Source: Phycisphaerae bacterium (GTDB taxonomy: Bacteria; Planctomycetota; Phycisphaerae; UBA1845; UTPLA1). Taken from it: DNA of 48,001 bases. How positions within the stretch are numbered: position 1 is the first letter of the stretch; every line of letters begins with the position of its first letter. The position numbers and the translations under genes were made by a program. The DNA is taken from positions 1 through 48,001 of the forward strand of contig JAFGQA010000466.1 of assembly GCA_016935885.1 (NCBI GenBank), read 5' to 3'. This document shows, one piece after another, positions 1-9,688 of the stretch. The notes below the pieces were generated by a model. The model searched no databases and had not been told where the DNA came from. It saw nothing but the letters and a program-made list of their open reading frames with translations.

Positions 1-1
1 C

Positions 2-328
2 GGGAAGCGTAGTGCCAAGGCCCGAACCGAGAAACGTAACCGTTTGTCAACGCAAGAGATGCAAAATGCCGCTGTCGAAGATGGGTTAGAGGCCGAATGC
101 TGCGCCTGCCGGCACTTGTTCGCGACGCGGAGCGAGAGCCGCAACGCGTCGAACCCCCTCGGATCAACTCTTGGTGTGTGTCAGCGTAGGGTGTGGCAGC
201 AATCAGGCGCAAGCCGCCCCGCACGCGCCAAGGCGGCGAAACGGCTCGCCCGTCTCCGTGCCGCAGATAGCCACATCCGCATTTACCGCTCGGCCCACCT
301 GTTCGATGCCCGCCAATTCCGAGTCTGA
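2..328 (+). CDS. Open frame running in from the left edge, unrecognised
   Basis: The frame is open from the window edge to a stop at 326-328, so it could be the 3' end of a gene that starts outside the window. The predicted product is rich in Arg, Ala and Cys, including a CCACR motif, and matches no family I recognise. An internal TTG at 44 has no convincing ribosome-binding site. The stretch 1-392 shows nothing else that looks like a gene, RNA or repeat. It may simply be non-coding GC-rich DNA. Confidence 0.15.
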   Translation, partial: GKRSAKARTEKRNRLSTQEMQNAAVEDGLEAECCACRHLFATRSESRNASNPLGSTLGVCQRRVWQQSGASRPARAKAAKRLARLRAADSHIRIYRSAHLFDARQFRV

Positions 329-392
329 GCGGACCGTTTTGCCTCTCTGATGCTTCTTGGCAACACCACCTACCCAGCCCCTGTCCGTTCGC

Positions 393-1439
393 TTAGAGCG
401 TCGCCATTTCCACGTTATCGAAATTGCGCCCGTAAAACGACATGTACTGCACCTTACGCTCCAGTGCCTGGATGACGGCGCGCGTGAAGTTTACACCTGT
501 AAACTTCTGAGCGCTGCCCAGGCCGCCGGGGCTGAAGACGTTGATCTCCATGAGCTTGTCACCCACGATGTCCAACCCGACGAGGAACATCCCGTCCTGC
601 ACGAGCTTCGGCCGGACGATCTCGGCAATGTGCAGCGCCGTGGCATCGATATCGGCCTCGCGAAGCTTTCCCCCAGCGTGAATGTTCGAGCGCATGTCCC
701 CGCCCGTGCGCACGCGCCGGAAGGCGGCATACTTGCCCTTGTGTCGCAGGGGCTGGCCATTCATCAAAAACAGACGTGTGTCGCCTTCTGCGGCGGCAGG
801 CAAGTACTCCTGGGCGATGACGTAACCGTCACGGCTGACGGCATCGATCATCTGATTCAGGTTGGGCACGTCGTCCGGCCGCACCAGGAAGACGCTCTGC
901 CCCCCTGAACCCTGGAGTGGCTTGAGCACGATGTTTCCGCCTTGGTCCTTGGCGAACGCCTTGATCTCGTCGTGGTCGCGCGTGATCAGCGTCTTGGGGC
1001 GCACCTCTTCCGGGAAGAGTTGGAAATACATCTTGCTCATTGCCCGCGTGAGGCCGTTGGGATCGTTGAGCACGATCACGCCGTGGCGCATCGCGGCGCG
1101 GCCGAATTGTGTGCCTGCCGTAACAGCCCAGGGTCGGGAGGTGACGTCCGTGGCCGGGTCATTCCGGAGTAGCAAGACGTCGAGCTCGTCCACAGTGATG
1201 CGCTTGACAACAGCGTTCTTGCCTTGCAGGTCCCGCAGGTAGCTCTCCGAGTTGGCGTACTTCTTCTTGGGGACACCCCGGGCCCGGGCGCGGATCGAGT
1301 CGTCGGGATCGTAGGCCAAATCGCCGACGCCGATGACCCATGCCTCGTGGCCGGAGTTGATTGCCGCCACGCCTAACCGGCTGGTGGTGTAGCCGGTTTC
1401 TTCCGTCTTGACGTCATTCACAACGAATCCGATCTTCAT
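393..1439 (-). CDS. ATP-grasp ligase, glutathione synthase/RimK-like
   Basis: This 348-residue protein has the glutathione-synthase type ATP-grasp layout: a pre-ATP-grasp Rossmann domain (MKIGFVVND at the N-terminus), the nucleotide-binding loop around residue 172 (VLKPLQGSGGQSVF), QEYLP, and the metal-binding end MEINVFSPGG. Such enzymes join a carboxylate to an amine through an acyl-phosphate. The substrate cannot be read from sequence, and the neighbours argue against a simple glutathione role because no glutamate-cysteine ligase is present. Its ATG shares one base with the TAA of the upstream metallopeptidase gene (TAATG), so it is the last gene of a translationally coupled trio. Confidence 0.85.
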   Translation of the reverse strand: MKIGFVVNDVKTEETGYTTSRLGVAAINSGHEAWVIGVGDLAYDPDDSIRARARGVPKKKYANSESYLRDLQGKNAVVKRITVDELDVLLLRNDPATDVTSRPWAVTAGTQFGRAAMRHGVIVLNDPNGLTRAMSKMYFQLFPEEVRPKTLITRDHDEIKAFAKDQGGNIVLKPLQGSGGQSVFLVRPDDVPNLNQMIDAVSRDGYVIAQEYLPAAAEGDTRLFLMNGQPLRHKGKYAAFRRVRTGGDMRSNIHAGGKLREADIDATALHIAEIVRPKLVQDGMFLVGLDIVGDKLMEINVFSPGGLGSAQKFTGVNFTRAVIQALERKVQYMSFYGRNFDNVEMATL

Positions 1440-3358
1440 TAGTATCTCCCGTCAATCAGGTCGAGCGCCGTCATCCCCTTGCGCACGGCCTGCAGCCTCG
1501 ACAGCGCTTCAGGCATTTCCATATAGCGTGGTGACAGCGGTGGATCGCGCAGCACCTTGCGCCATTGCAACTCCCGCACGATCGAAATGTGCTCGGAGGC
1601 GATCTTGCCCACCAACAGCGGCGCAAACTCACCATCGCTGGCCAGGTATTCCAGCATCTGGCACAAACCACGTAAGTACACCGCGTCTTTGGTCAACCCA
1701 CCGCCACGGTAGATCCGCATCGCAACCGTGAAGGCCGTCCGGCGATCGAAGCCGTACAGGCCATCCAATTGACGGTACGCGTCCACGAACGTGGCGCCGT
1801 CTATCATGTGCCGCGTCGCAAGGACGCGTGCGGCCAGGAGGCGCAGCCGTGGCCGGCTCAAGCCGCCCACCAGGTACTCAGCCAGCACGGCGAGGCCTTC
1901 TTGAAAGGCCTCGTATCCGGCCAGTCCCGAATAGAGCTGACGAAACGGTTGGGCGCGTCCGTTGTAGTACGTCAGCACGTGCGTTCCTACCTCATGCTGC
2001 AACAGCGGCTCCACGCGGGACACCGGGATGCGCGTGTGCTTTCCGATTAGCAGCGAGCCGCGCGAAACCATCAAGCCGTTGGCGATGTCCTCACGAACCC
2101 GGACAGCCGCGTCGACCTGCGGCCAGCGCTGCCGGTAATACGCGATTTCCTCCTTCGCCCGCTCGGCAAACGCTTCCGCATCGAGGTGCCCGCTCCTGGA
2201 ATCCTCGCGCGTGCGCGGGGGCAGCCGGTAGAGAAGCTGGTCAGCCAGACGTTTGAGATTGTCCTCCACGCCGCCGTAGAGTTGCAGGCTCCCGTGCACG
2301 AAACGCCGCGTATTGACGTCTATGAGCATGGTGATCTGCCGATCAAGCTCATCCTGTTTCTGCCTCAGCAGCAAGGACAACGCCGGGTCTTCAACACGTT
2401 CAATCGGAGTGCTGTACAGACGACGTTTGAGCACGACGGGGTCGGTGGGAAGCGGCCGATACTGAAACACCGGCGCCTCTTCAAACCGACTCCTTTCGAA
2501 TTCGCGCCATCCCTGCTCGGCGTTGGTCGGCGTCACCGCAAGCAGGAAATCGAAGCTGTCCGATACTTCCGCCAGTTGTCGGTCAACCTCCCACACGGCC
2601 TTGACGACCGCGCGCCGACCCAGCACTTGGTAGTGCCTGGGCCGGTGTGACGTCTGCGTGCGCGTGAACTTGTAGAAAATCTGCCGCAGGGCCTGGCTCA
2701 GGCCGCGCCGCAGCTCGCGCAGGATCGACGGGTAGATCTCACCTCCCGCCCCCCGGTACACGGGGCGGATCTCCAGCCCCAGCATCCGGCAGCCCAGTTG
2801 TCGCGCCATGTCGGCCGGCAGAATGGGAGCGTACTGCCTCGGGCAGCAACGCGGCGTTCGGCGGACGTGTGTCTCCGCCGACTGCCTTCGCAGCCTGACC
2901 CGTAGCAGGGTGTCGTCGAATGTGCTGATGAGCGCGGCAATATCGTCGTCCTTCGGGGCGATGATTCGAAAGCTCGGCTTGTGACTATCTTGACCACCCG
3001 TGGGATCGCCTTCCCCCGCTCCGCTGGACCACAGCTCCAGAATCAGAAACGCGCCGAACTGCTTTGTCATCGTCTGGGCAATCCCGCGCACCAACTCCGT
3101 CAGGCCGGCTTGCAGTCTGCCCGTACCGGAAGCGGTCAGATACGCGGCCTCACTGGTCACAAGTCGGTCAGTGCCCCCGTCGTCACCGCGGACCGGCCGG
3201 CGATACACGCAAAGGAACGGCAGTTGGCGGTCGATATGCACGCGGCCCCAAACGGGCAACTTGCGCCGGACACGCTTGTTCTCCTCGAGGCGCGCGCACA
3301 CCGTGCGGATGAACCGCTCCGTGATCACCTTCGGTCTGGACGCCTTGCCGGTCTTCAT
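1439..3358 (-). CDS. MATCAP/DUF1704 family metallopeptidase (QEGLA-motif protein)
   Basis: A 639-residue protein of the DUF1704 family, also annotated as flavohemoglobin expression-modulating QEGLA-motif protein. The zinc-site HEVGTH is at about residues 455-460, and the downstream glutamate lies in FQEGLAVLAEY at about 485-494. Eukaryotic relatives (MATCAP) are tyrosine carboxypeptidases that trim protein C-termini. The bacterial substrate is unknown to me. I chose the ATG at 3358 because it overlaps the stop of the preceding gene as ATGA. The longer frame to 3493 lies inside the amidohydrolase gene and reads as a shadow. The coupling on both sides suggests the three proteins work in one pathway. 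Confidence 0.85.
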   Translation of the reverse strand: MKTGKASRPKVITERFIRTVCARLEENKRVRRKLPVWGRVHIDRQLPFLCVYRRPVRGDDGGTDRLVTSEAAYLTASGTGRLQAGLTELVRGIAQTMTKQFGAFLILELWSSGAGEGDPTGGQDSHKPSFRIIAPKDDDIAALISTFDDTLLRVRLRRQSAETHVRRTPRCCPRQYAPILPADMARQLGCRMLGLEIRPVYRGAGGEIYPSILRELRRGLSQALRQIFYKFTRTQTSHRPRHYQVLGRRAVVKAVWEVDRQLAEVSDSFDFLLAVTPTNAEQGWREFERSRFEEAPVFQYRPLPTDPVVLKRRLYSTPIERVEDPALSLLLRQKQDELDRQITMLIDVNTRRFVHGSLQLYGGVEDNLKRLADQLLYRLPPRTREDSRSGHLDAEAFAERAKEEIAYYRQRWPQVDAAVRVREDIANGLMVSRGSLLIGKHTRIPVSRVEPLLQHEVGTHVLTYYNGRAQPFRQLYSGLAGYEAFQEGLAVLAEYLVGGLSRPRLRLLAARVLATRHMIDGATFVDAYRQLDGLYGFDRRTAFTVAMRIYRGGGLTKDAVYLRGLCQMLEYLASDGEFAPLLVGKIASEHISIVRELQWRKVLRDPPLSPRYMEMPEALSRLQAVRKGMTALDLIDGRY

Positions 3359-4137
3359 AAGCTCCGCAACTGCTCCAACACACCTTGCGTCGTGCTGCGC
3401 AACGCGTCGCCGATCGCCTGGACGAGGTCGTGGTCTGCTTCGCCGGTCCATTCGTCCATGAAGAACTTCTTGAACTCGATCGCCAATGCGCACCCAGTTT
3501 GCGGAAACACCTCGTGCACCCAGCGCGAGAAATGTCCGCCGCGGAACCTGACGTTCTCTCGCACATCGAGTTGACCACCCGGAAAGTCATACGCCCGCAA
3601 TTCGGCCACGAAGCGATCCACAACCGGCGCCCAGCGCGCCCGATCCATGGTGCCCGTGCCGATGTTGACCAGCGGGTTCTCGGCCTCATCGGCGACGGGG
3701 GCGTCGGGGCCGCCACGCCGGTGATTGTAGCTGTGCAGGTCAAAAACGAAGAACCGGCCGCAGTCCCGCTCAATCTCCTTCAGCACGTCTCGCATCGCCG
3801 CGTAGAAGGCATCATACTCGGCCAGCGACTCGGCGATCACCGTCTCCGGCAGCTTGCTCTTCCAGACCTTCAGCCCCCAGGCGTCCTTGGGGCGGCGATA
3901 CACCGCCTTCTCACGCGGCCGGTTTAGATCGACCTCAAACCGCGACCGCAGGGCCACGACTCGGGTCGGGGCGATCTCCGTCCACGTGTCGGTGAACGGA
4001 TCCTCCTCCCTCAACCGCGCGCTATCGACCAGGGCCATACGCGCCGCCACCTCGTCCCGAACCGCGTGGCCGGCGTGGATGGCCACAGCAACGAGCGGCC
4101 CCTCTCCGCCCGCAAGCTGCCAAATCGGTCCGGCCAT
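3355..4137 (-). CDS. N-formylglutamate amidohydrolase family protein
   Basis: A 260-residue protein of the N-formylglutamate amidohydrolase (HutG-like) family. Visible family marks are AIHAGHAV near the N-terminus, a DLNRPRE segment, FVFDLHSYNHRR in the middle, and ALAIEFKKFF near the end. These zinc amidohydrolases cleave N-formyl-L-glutamate or related acyl-amino acids. The start at 4137 is chosen because AAGGAG lies 7 bases upstream; an in-frame ATG at 4173 has no ribosome-binding site. It is the first gene of the trio with the MATCAP-like peptidase and the ATP-grasp ligase. No histidine-degradation genes are nearby, so a role in hut catabolism is doubtful. Confidence 0.85.
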   Translation of the reverse strand: MAGPIWQLAGGEGPLVAVAIHAGHAVRDEVAARMALVDSARLREEDPFTDTWTEIAPTRVVALRSRFEVDLNRPREKAVYRRPKDAWGLKVWKSKLPETVIAESLAEYDAFYAAMRDVLKEIERDCGRFFVFDLHSYNHRRGGPDAPVADEAENPLVNIGTGTMDRARWAPVVDRFVAELRAYDFPGGQLDVRENVRFRGGHFSRWVHEVFPQTGCALAIEFKKFFMDEWTGEADHDLVQAIGDALRSTTQGVLEQLRSL

Positions 4138-4258
4138 CCTCGGGCTCCTTGTCAGAAGTACTACAATCGCCATATGTTAGGCGTCGGACGACGCAGTCAC
4201 AAGCCGGCGGCCCGGTGTTGATGAGTGTGCAGAAGCACGCCGTCGATCAGAACCGAGG

Positions 4259-5113
4259 ATGAAGGTGCTGGACAGCGAGCGCTTCGACATCACGATGATC
4301 GCGGAGCAGGTCGCCTCCGATGTTCAACTGCGCGGCGTGGGGGGCGGGGTGGCCGCCGCGTATTCGTCGCGCTGTCCCGAGAAGCAATCCCCTAATGAAG
4401 ATGCCGCCATCCTGATTACTTGTGGTCCCAACCGTAGCGTCCTCGCCGTTGCCGACGGCGTGGGCGGACACCCGGCCGGGCAGGATGCCGCACGGCTCGC
4501 TCTGAACGAATTGGCAACGGCAGTCGAGGAAGTTGTTTTGGCAGCGGACATGCTGCGCATTGGGATCATGAACGGTCTCGAACGCGCCAACCAGGCGGTC
4601 GCGAGCCTTGGTGTCGGCGCGGCTGCCACGATGGCTGTGGCCGAGATCGACCAGGCCAGCGTACGTCCCTACCATGTCGGCGATTGCTTCGTCTTGGTAG
4701 TCGGTCAGCGTGGCAAGCTCAAGCTGCAGACAATTGCCCACTCGCCCGTCGGCTACGCCGTGGAATCCGGCTTACTCGACGACACCGCTGCAATACACCA
4801 CGAGGACCGTCACGTCATCTCCAACGCAGTCGGAATGGTCGACATGCGCATTGAGGTTGGTCCGGTGCTGAGGCTCCGCGCGTACGACACGGTCCTGCTG
4901 GCGAGCGATGGATTGTCTGACAATCTCCACGTGGACGAAATCGTCGAGCTGGTGCGAAAGGGCCCTTTGGAGCGTGCGCTACACGTGCTCACGGCGGCAG
5001 CCGTCGAACGGATGCGGATCCCACGCGAAGGCGTCCCCTCGAAGCCGGATGATCTGACGTGCATCGCTTTTCGGCTCGGGCCCAGCCCTCGGCGCGGAGC
5101 CACTGCAGCCTAA
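4259..5113 (+). CDS. PP2C-family serine/threonine protein phosphatase
   Basis: A 284-residue PPM/PP2C phosphatase. Metal-binding and catalytic motifs are present in order: SPNEDAA (about 44-50), ADGVGGHPAG (65-74), HVGDC (139-143), LLASDGLSDN (213-222) and PDDLT (263-267). Family members dephosphorylate phospho-Ser/Thr with two Mn/Mg ions. There is no transmembrane segment or extra regulatory domain, so it is probably soluble. It is transcribed divergently from the amidohydrolase gene across about 120 bp. It is followed 27 bp later by the SLC12-like transporter in the same direction, which suggests joint transcription. Confidence 0.9.
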   Translation: MKVLDSERFDITMIAEQVASDVQLRGVGGGVAAAYSSRCPEKQSPNEDAAILITCGPNRSVLAVADGVGGHPAGQDAARLALNELATAVEEVVLAADMLRIGIMNGLERANQAVASLGVGAAATMAVAEIDQASVRPYHVGDCFVLVVGQRGKLKLQTIAHSPVGYAVESGLLDDTAAIHHEDRHVISNAVGMVDMRIEVGPVLRLRAYDTVLLASDGLSDNLHVDEIVELVRKGPLERALHVLTAAAVERMRIPREGVPSKPDDLTCIAFRLGPSPRRGATAA

Positions 5114-5140
5114 CGCCAGCGCGCGACCTGAGCGACGCGG

Positions 5141-7306
5141 ATGATGGATCACGCTCGAACAGTTGATGCGGCCAGGCGCCTCGGCACATTCGGCGGCGTT
5201 TTCGTGCCGAACGTGCTGACCATCCTCGGCGTCATCATGTTCCTGCGAACCGGCTGGGTCGTGGGCAACGCCGGGCTTGCCGGGGCACTGCTCATTCTGC
5301 TGGTCGCGAACTGCATCACGTTGCTGACCACGTTGTCGCTGTCGGCCGTGGCCACGAATACGCGAGTGGGTGTCGGTGGAGCCTACTTCCTCGTGGCCCG
5401 CAGCCTTGGTTTGGAACTGGGCGGCAGCATCGGCGTGCCACTGTACTTGGCCCAGGCAATCTCTGTCGCCTTCTACCTGATCGGGTTCTCCGAGTCACTG
5501 CTGATTCTGTTCCCGGAGACCGACGCGCGCTTGGCGTCGTCCGTGGGTCTCGGTGTGTTCTTTGTGATCGCCTGGTTCGGCGCCGGCTGGGCCGTCAAGG
5601 CACAGTATGTGATTCTTGCTGTCCTGGCGATGTCGCTGGTTTCGTTCTTCTCCGGCTACACGCCGATCTCGGATTTCAGTGCGAATCTCGGCACAGCCTA
5701 CCTGCCCGCCCACTCGTTCTGGACCGTGTTCGCCATCTTCTTTCCAGCAGTGACGGGCATCATGGCGGGCGTCAGCATGTCCGGCGACTTGCGTGATCCG
5801 TCCAAGAGCATCCCCCGCGGCACGCTTGCGGCAGTGATTCTCACGTTTGCCATCTACGCCGCGCAAATGATCTGGCTGGCCTTGAACGCCGAGCGCGGCG
5901 AGTTGATTGAGAACAACCTCGTCATGCAGCATGTCGCCCGCGTTCCGGCGATGATCCTCGCCGGCCTCTGGGCTGCCTCGCTCTCCTCAGCCCTGGCGAG
6001 CCTGGTCGCCGCGCCACGAATCTTGCAGGCGCTCAGTCTCGACGGCGTCCTGCCGCGTCCGCTGGCCAGTCGGCTCGGCTCGAGCCCGGAGCCTCGCGTC
6101 GCGCTTATCGTCACCGCCGTGGTCGCCGAGGCCGCCGTGTTGATTGGGGATCTAGATCTGATCGCCCCCGTCATCACCATGTTCTTCCTGGCGACCTATG
6201 GAACGATCAACCTGGTGGCCGGTCTGGAGCGGCTGGTCTCAAACCCCAGCTACCGCCCGGCATTCAACGTGCATTGGCTCCCATCGTTACTGGGAGGTCT
6301 GGCTTGCCTCCTGGCCATGTTTCTGATCAACATCTGGGCCACTCTCGTGGCCGTCGTCGTGATCGTCGGCATCTACACGTTCCTAACGCGACGCCGCTTT
6401 CGAACCGCCTGGGGGGATATGCGCAGCGGTCTCTGGTTCGCCCTGACGCGATTCTGGCTTCTCCGCTTCGAAGCCTCTCGACAGCACGTGCGTAACTGGC
6501 GTCCGGTGCTACTGGTGCTCTCGGGAAACCCGAATGCACGCCTCAAGCTCATCGAGTTTGCACGTTGGCTGGAGGCTGACCGCGGGATCCTGTTCCTGGC
6601 CCAAATCGTAACCGGCGAATGGGAGAAGCTGCTCCCTCGGCACCAGGGTGTGGTCGATGCGTTGCGGGATTTCATCGAGGAGCGCCGCCTGTCCGCGTTC
6701 GGCGAGACGGTCATTGCCGAGGACTTCGAGCACGGCGTCGTGACCTTGCTCCAGGTCTCGGGGCTGGGACAGTTCCAGCCCAACACCGTCCTGGTGGGAT
6801 GGAGCGAGGATACGGTCAGGCGGGCTGCGTTTGCGCGCGCAGTTCGCCGGATACTGGAGCTGAAGAGGAATCTTCTGGTCTACGAGGAGGCCGAGCCGGA
6901 CACCCTCCTCGAGCCACTGATCGATGTCTGGTGGTACGCGAAGGACAACGGCTCGCTCATGCTCACGCTCGCTCATCTGCTGAAGAGCAACCCGCGATGG
7001 CGGAACCACAGGATTCGAGTGCTACGCATCATCAAGGACGAAGCTGGGATTGAGGAAGCCGAGGCAGGCACCCGTGAGCTCATCGCGGATTTCCGGATTG
7101 CCACAGAGGTCCGGGTCATCGTGTCCACGGAAGCGCCGCTGGAAGTCATCGCCCGCACATCCGCGCGCTCCGAAATCTGCTTCGCCGGAATCGCCGTCGA
7201 GCGGCTCACGGAAGAGGACAGCCCACTGGCCGCTTACGCCGACCTCGTATCAAGCCTGCGCGGCAATGTCTTGCTAACCAAGAGTTGGCATGATCTGAAA
7301 TACTGA
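5141..7306 (+). CDS. SLC12-like cation-chloride cotransporter / APC amino acid permease
   Basis: A 721-residue membrane protein. The N-terminal part, about residues 15-430, has some 12 hydrophobic segments and begins with GTFGGVFVPNVLTILGVIMF, the signature start of the SLC12 (Na-K-Cl and K-Cl cotransporter) branch of the APC superfamily. The C-terminal 280 residues are cytosolic and contain PVLLVLSGNPNA and later alpha/beta blocks, as in the SLC12 C-terminal domain. The likely role is electroneutral ion transport, though amino-acid transport cannot be excluded. Two adjacent ATG codons (5141 and 5144) are possible starts, and neither has a strong ribosome-binding site. Confidence 0.85.
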   Translation: MMDHARTVDAARRLGTFGGVFVPNVLTILGVIMFLRTGWVVGNAGLAGALLILLVANCITLLTTLSLSAVATNTRVGVGGAYFLVARSLGLELGGSIGVPLYLAQAISVAFYLIGFSESLLILFPETDARLASSVGLGVFFVIAWFGAGWAVKAQYVILAVLAMSLVSFFSGYTPISDFSANLGTAYLPAHSFWTVFAIFFPAVTGIMAGVSMSGDLRDPSKSIPRGTLAAVILTFAIYAAQMIWLALNAERGELIENNLVMQHVARVPAMILAGLWAASLSSALASLVAAPRILQALSLDGVLPRPLASRLGSSPEPRVALIVTAVVAEAAVLIGDLDLIAPVITMFFLATYGTINLVAGLERLVSNPSYRPAFNVHWLPSLLGGLACLLAMFLINIWATLVAVVVIVGIYTFLTRRRFRTAWGDMRSGLWFALTRFWLLRFEASRQHVRNWRPVLLVLSGNPNARLKLIEFARWLEADRGILFLAQIVTGEWEKLLPRHQGVVDALRDFIEERRLSAFGETVIAEDFEHGVVTLLQVSGLGQFQPNTVLVGWSEDTVRRAAFARAVRRILELKRNLLVYEEAEPDTLLEPLIDVWWYAKDNGSLMLTLAHLLKSNPRWRNHRIRVLRIIKDEAGIEEAEAGTRELIADFRIATEVRVIVSTEAPLEVIARTSARSEICFAGIAVERLTEEDSPLAAYADLVSSLRGNVLLTKSWHDLKY

Positions 7307-7398
7307 TGGCAAAGCGGGATAAAACCGCGGCAATCGTCTTGCGAACCCGGACGGGCAAACCGAACGCCCGCATCGTAAGCCGTTGCGGGTAACGCCCG

Positions 7399-8099
<701 letters not shown>

Positions 8100-8152
8100 T
8101 CCGTGCCGACCATTTACCGACTGCCTTCCGGCTCGGCCGACCGGAGGCGAGT

Positions 8153-8181
8153 AGTGTAGGCCGTGTCGGCACTGTGGTCAA
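8153..8181 (-). promoter_or_regulatory. Probable sigma-70 promoter of tRNA-Phe
   Basis: On the minus strand, TTGACC (8181-8176) is separated by exactly 17 bases from TACACT (8158-8153). Transcription would begin near 8146, giving a leader of about 47 bases before the tRNA 5' end at 8099. Confidence 0.6.
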
Positions 8182-8268
8182 GGTTTTGGCGAGCTGTTTC
8201 TTGACGTATCAACATCGGCCTGCGGCGATTGACGAGACCGCATCCTTGCGTTTCAAGGACCGTCAAAC

Positions 8269-8281
8269 GGCCCGCCGGGCC
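8269..8281 (-). terminator. GC hairpin after the redox operon, weak terminator candidate
   Basis: GGCCCGGCGGGCC forms a 5-bp stem and is followed on the minus strand by GTTTGAC. It sits 70 bases after the stop of the last gene of the redox locus. The T-tract is poor, so this is only a candidate. Confidence 0.2.
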
Positions 8282-8353
8282 AGTCGTTCGCTTCGTAGAG
8301 GGTGCCGCGCCCACTCAAACGTGAGTTGCGCCAAGGGATGCGCTCCGTGTGGT

Positions 8354-9688
8354 TCAGGGCTCGGTCTCGGACGGTCGCTCCTTATCACGCAGATAGGCTT
8401 CTCTGAGTCGTTCCAATCGTTCGTCGGAGAAGAACACGCAGTCGCTCTGCCGGGCGCTGCCTCGGGCCACGTCTTTCGCAAAGGTCTTGCAGGTTGGGGC
8501 TCCGCAAAGGCCGCAGTTGAGGCCGGGTAGGGCCTTGAGCACGGCCTCCTCCGTCTTTATTCGTTCCACACGCTCCTTCAGGCCGCCCGCGTTGCTCTCC
8601 GTGGCGCGCGGCTTCACATGGCCCTTCAGCGAGAAGTCCTGGTTGGGATATCGCCTTTCGACTTCCGCCTCAAGTCTTGGGTCGCTATCGGGAAATGCGG
8701 ATAACAGATGGTGTATTTTACTGAGGGTCACATAGCTGTTGTCCACGGTCAAGTTCCCGCCGACGCATCCGCCCCAGCACGCGTGGCACTCAAGGTATTC
8801 GATGTTGCGCAGTTTCCCTTTCTCGATGTCGTCGAAAACCTGGATGACGTTCGACAGTCCCGTGACGGACATATAGCGGTGACCACTAAGGATGTGGCCC
8901 TGCCCCTGGCTTGTCGACCAGCGAAGCAGCTCGGCGCTGCCGACGAGGTTCGTCGGGGGCGCTTTCGTCATGGCCTCGCCCGGTGCGCGCGTGAAGGCGA
9001 GGATGTCGTTATACACGTCTGAGATCCCCAGCGCGCCCTCGAGGTTGCTCTTCGCCCCCTCAGCGGGTCTGAGAATGGAGATCGTTTTCGCCTGACAAGG
9101 TGTTATGTAAACGGCGGCTATGTCGTCGGGATCGATGCCGAGCTGTTTGGAATATTCCCGTTTGAGTTCTCGGCCGGCAAGCTCGCGCGGGGGCTGGATG
9201 CGAATAAGCTGACCGATCATGGCCGGATACGAGACCTGAACGAGCCTGACGATCACGGGGCAGGAGACAGAGAGCAGCGGGAACGGTCCCTTCCACTGCT
9301 CCAGGTAGTCCAGGATGGCACGGTTGACAAGAGCGAGTTCGACCGCGAAACACCACACGGCGTCAAAGCCGAGGCGCTGCAGACCCGCCACAATATGCGC
9401 GGGGGATATCCCTATGGGAAACTGCCCGAAAAGGACGGGACATGGCACGGCCACCTTGTACTTGAACCTGTCGAGTTCCGCAAAGGACCGGGTGGTGGCC
9501 TGTATCGCACCGCTCGGGCAGACCTTCAGGCAGATCCCGCAGTCGATGCAAAGCTCCGGCAGGAGTTTCGCCTTGCCATCCCTGACGCGAATCGCCTGCG
9601 TCGGACACGCCCGCATGCAAGCGAGATGACCGTTGCACTTCTCTTCGTCAATCTTGAAGCCGTGCGTTCGTTCAGACACTTGAATCAA
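8354..9688 (-). CDS. [FeFe]-hydrogenase-like iron-sulfur protein (HydS/HfsB type)
   Basis: A 444-residue protein. Residues 14-60 are a two-cluster ferredoxin domain; the first motif has His21 where the second Cys is expected, while Cys47/50/53/57 are standard. Residues 80-330 match the [FeFe]-hydrogenase catalytic domain: L1 is VSCP (143), L2 is TPCQAK (198-201) and L3 is ECHACWGGC (304, 308). The four H-cluster cysteines are thus kept, but the proton-transfer Cys of TSCCP is Ser142 and the L2 glutamate is missing. The C-terminus has a C-x2-C-x4-C-x16-C iron-sulfur domain (392-417). This suggests a sensory or electron-relay role rather than efficient H2 turnover. The start is probably TTG at 9688, overlapping the ATPase gene by 17 bases; a GTG at 9679 is the alternative. 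Confidence 0.8.
   Translation of the reverse strand: MIQVSERTHGFKIDEEKCNGHLACMRACPTQAIRVRDGKAKLLPELCIDCGICLKVCPSGAIQATTRSFAELDRFKYKVAVPCPVLFGQFPIGISPAHIVAGLQRLGFDAVWCFAVELALVNRAILDYLEQWKGPFPLLSVSCPVIVRLVQVSYPAMIGQLIRIQPPRELAGRELKREYSKQLGIDPDDIAAVYITPCQAKTISILRPAEGAKSNLEGALGISDVYNDILAFTRAPGEAMTKAPPTNLVGSAELLRWSTSQGQGHILSGHRYMSVTGLSNVIQVFDDIEKGKLRNIEYLECHACWGGCVGGNLTVDNSYVTLSKIHHLLSAFPDSDPRLEAEVERRYPNQDFSLKGHVKPRATESNAGGLKERVERIKTEEAVLKALPGLNCGLCGAPTCKTFAKDVARGSARQSDCVFFSDERLERLREAYLRDKERPSETEP

Noticed and set aside
357..908. Long plus-strand frame opposite the ATP-grasp gene
   Set aside because: It is antisense to a well-supported gene and shows no family motif.
393..1439. Calling this gene gshB
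   Set aside because: Family fits, but no gshA is present and the coupled neighbours suggest another substrate.
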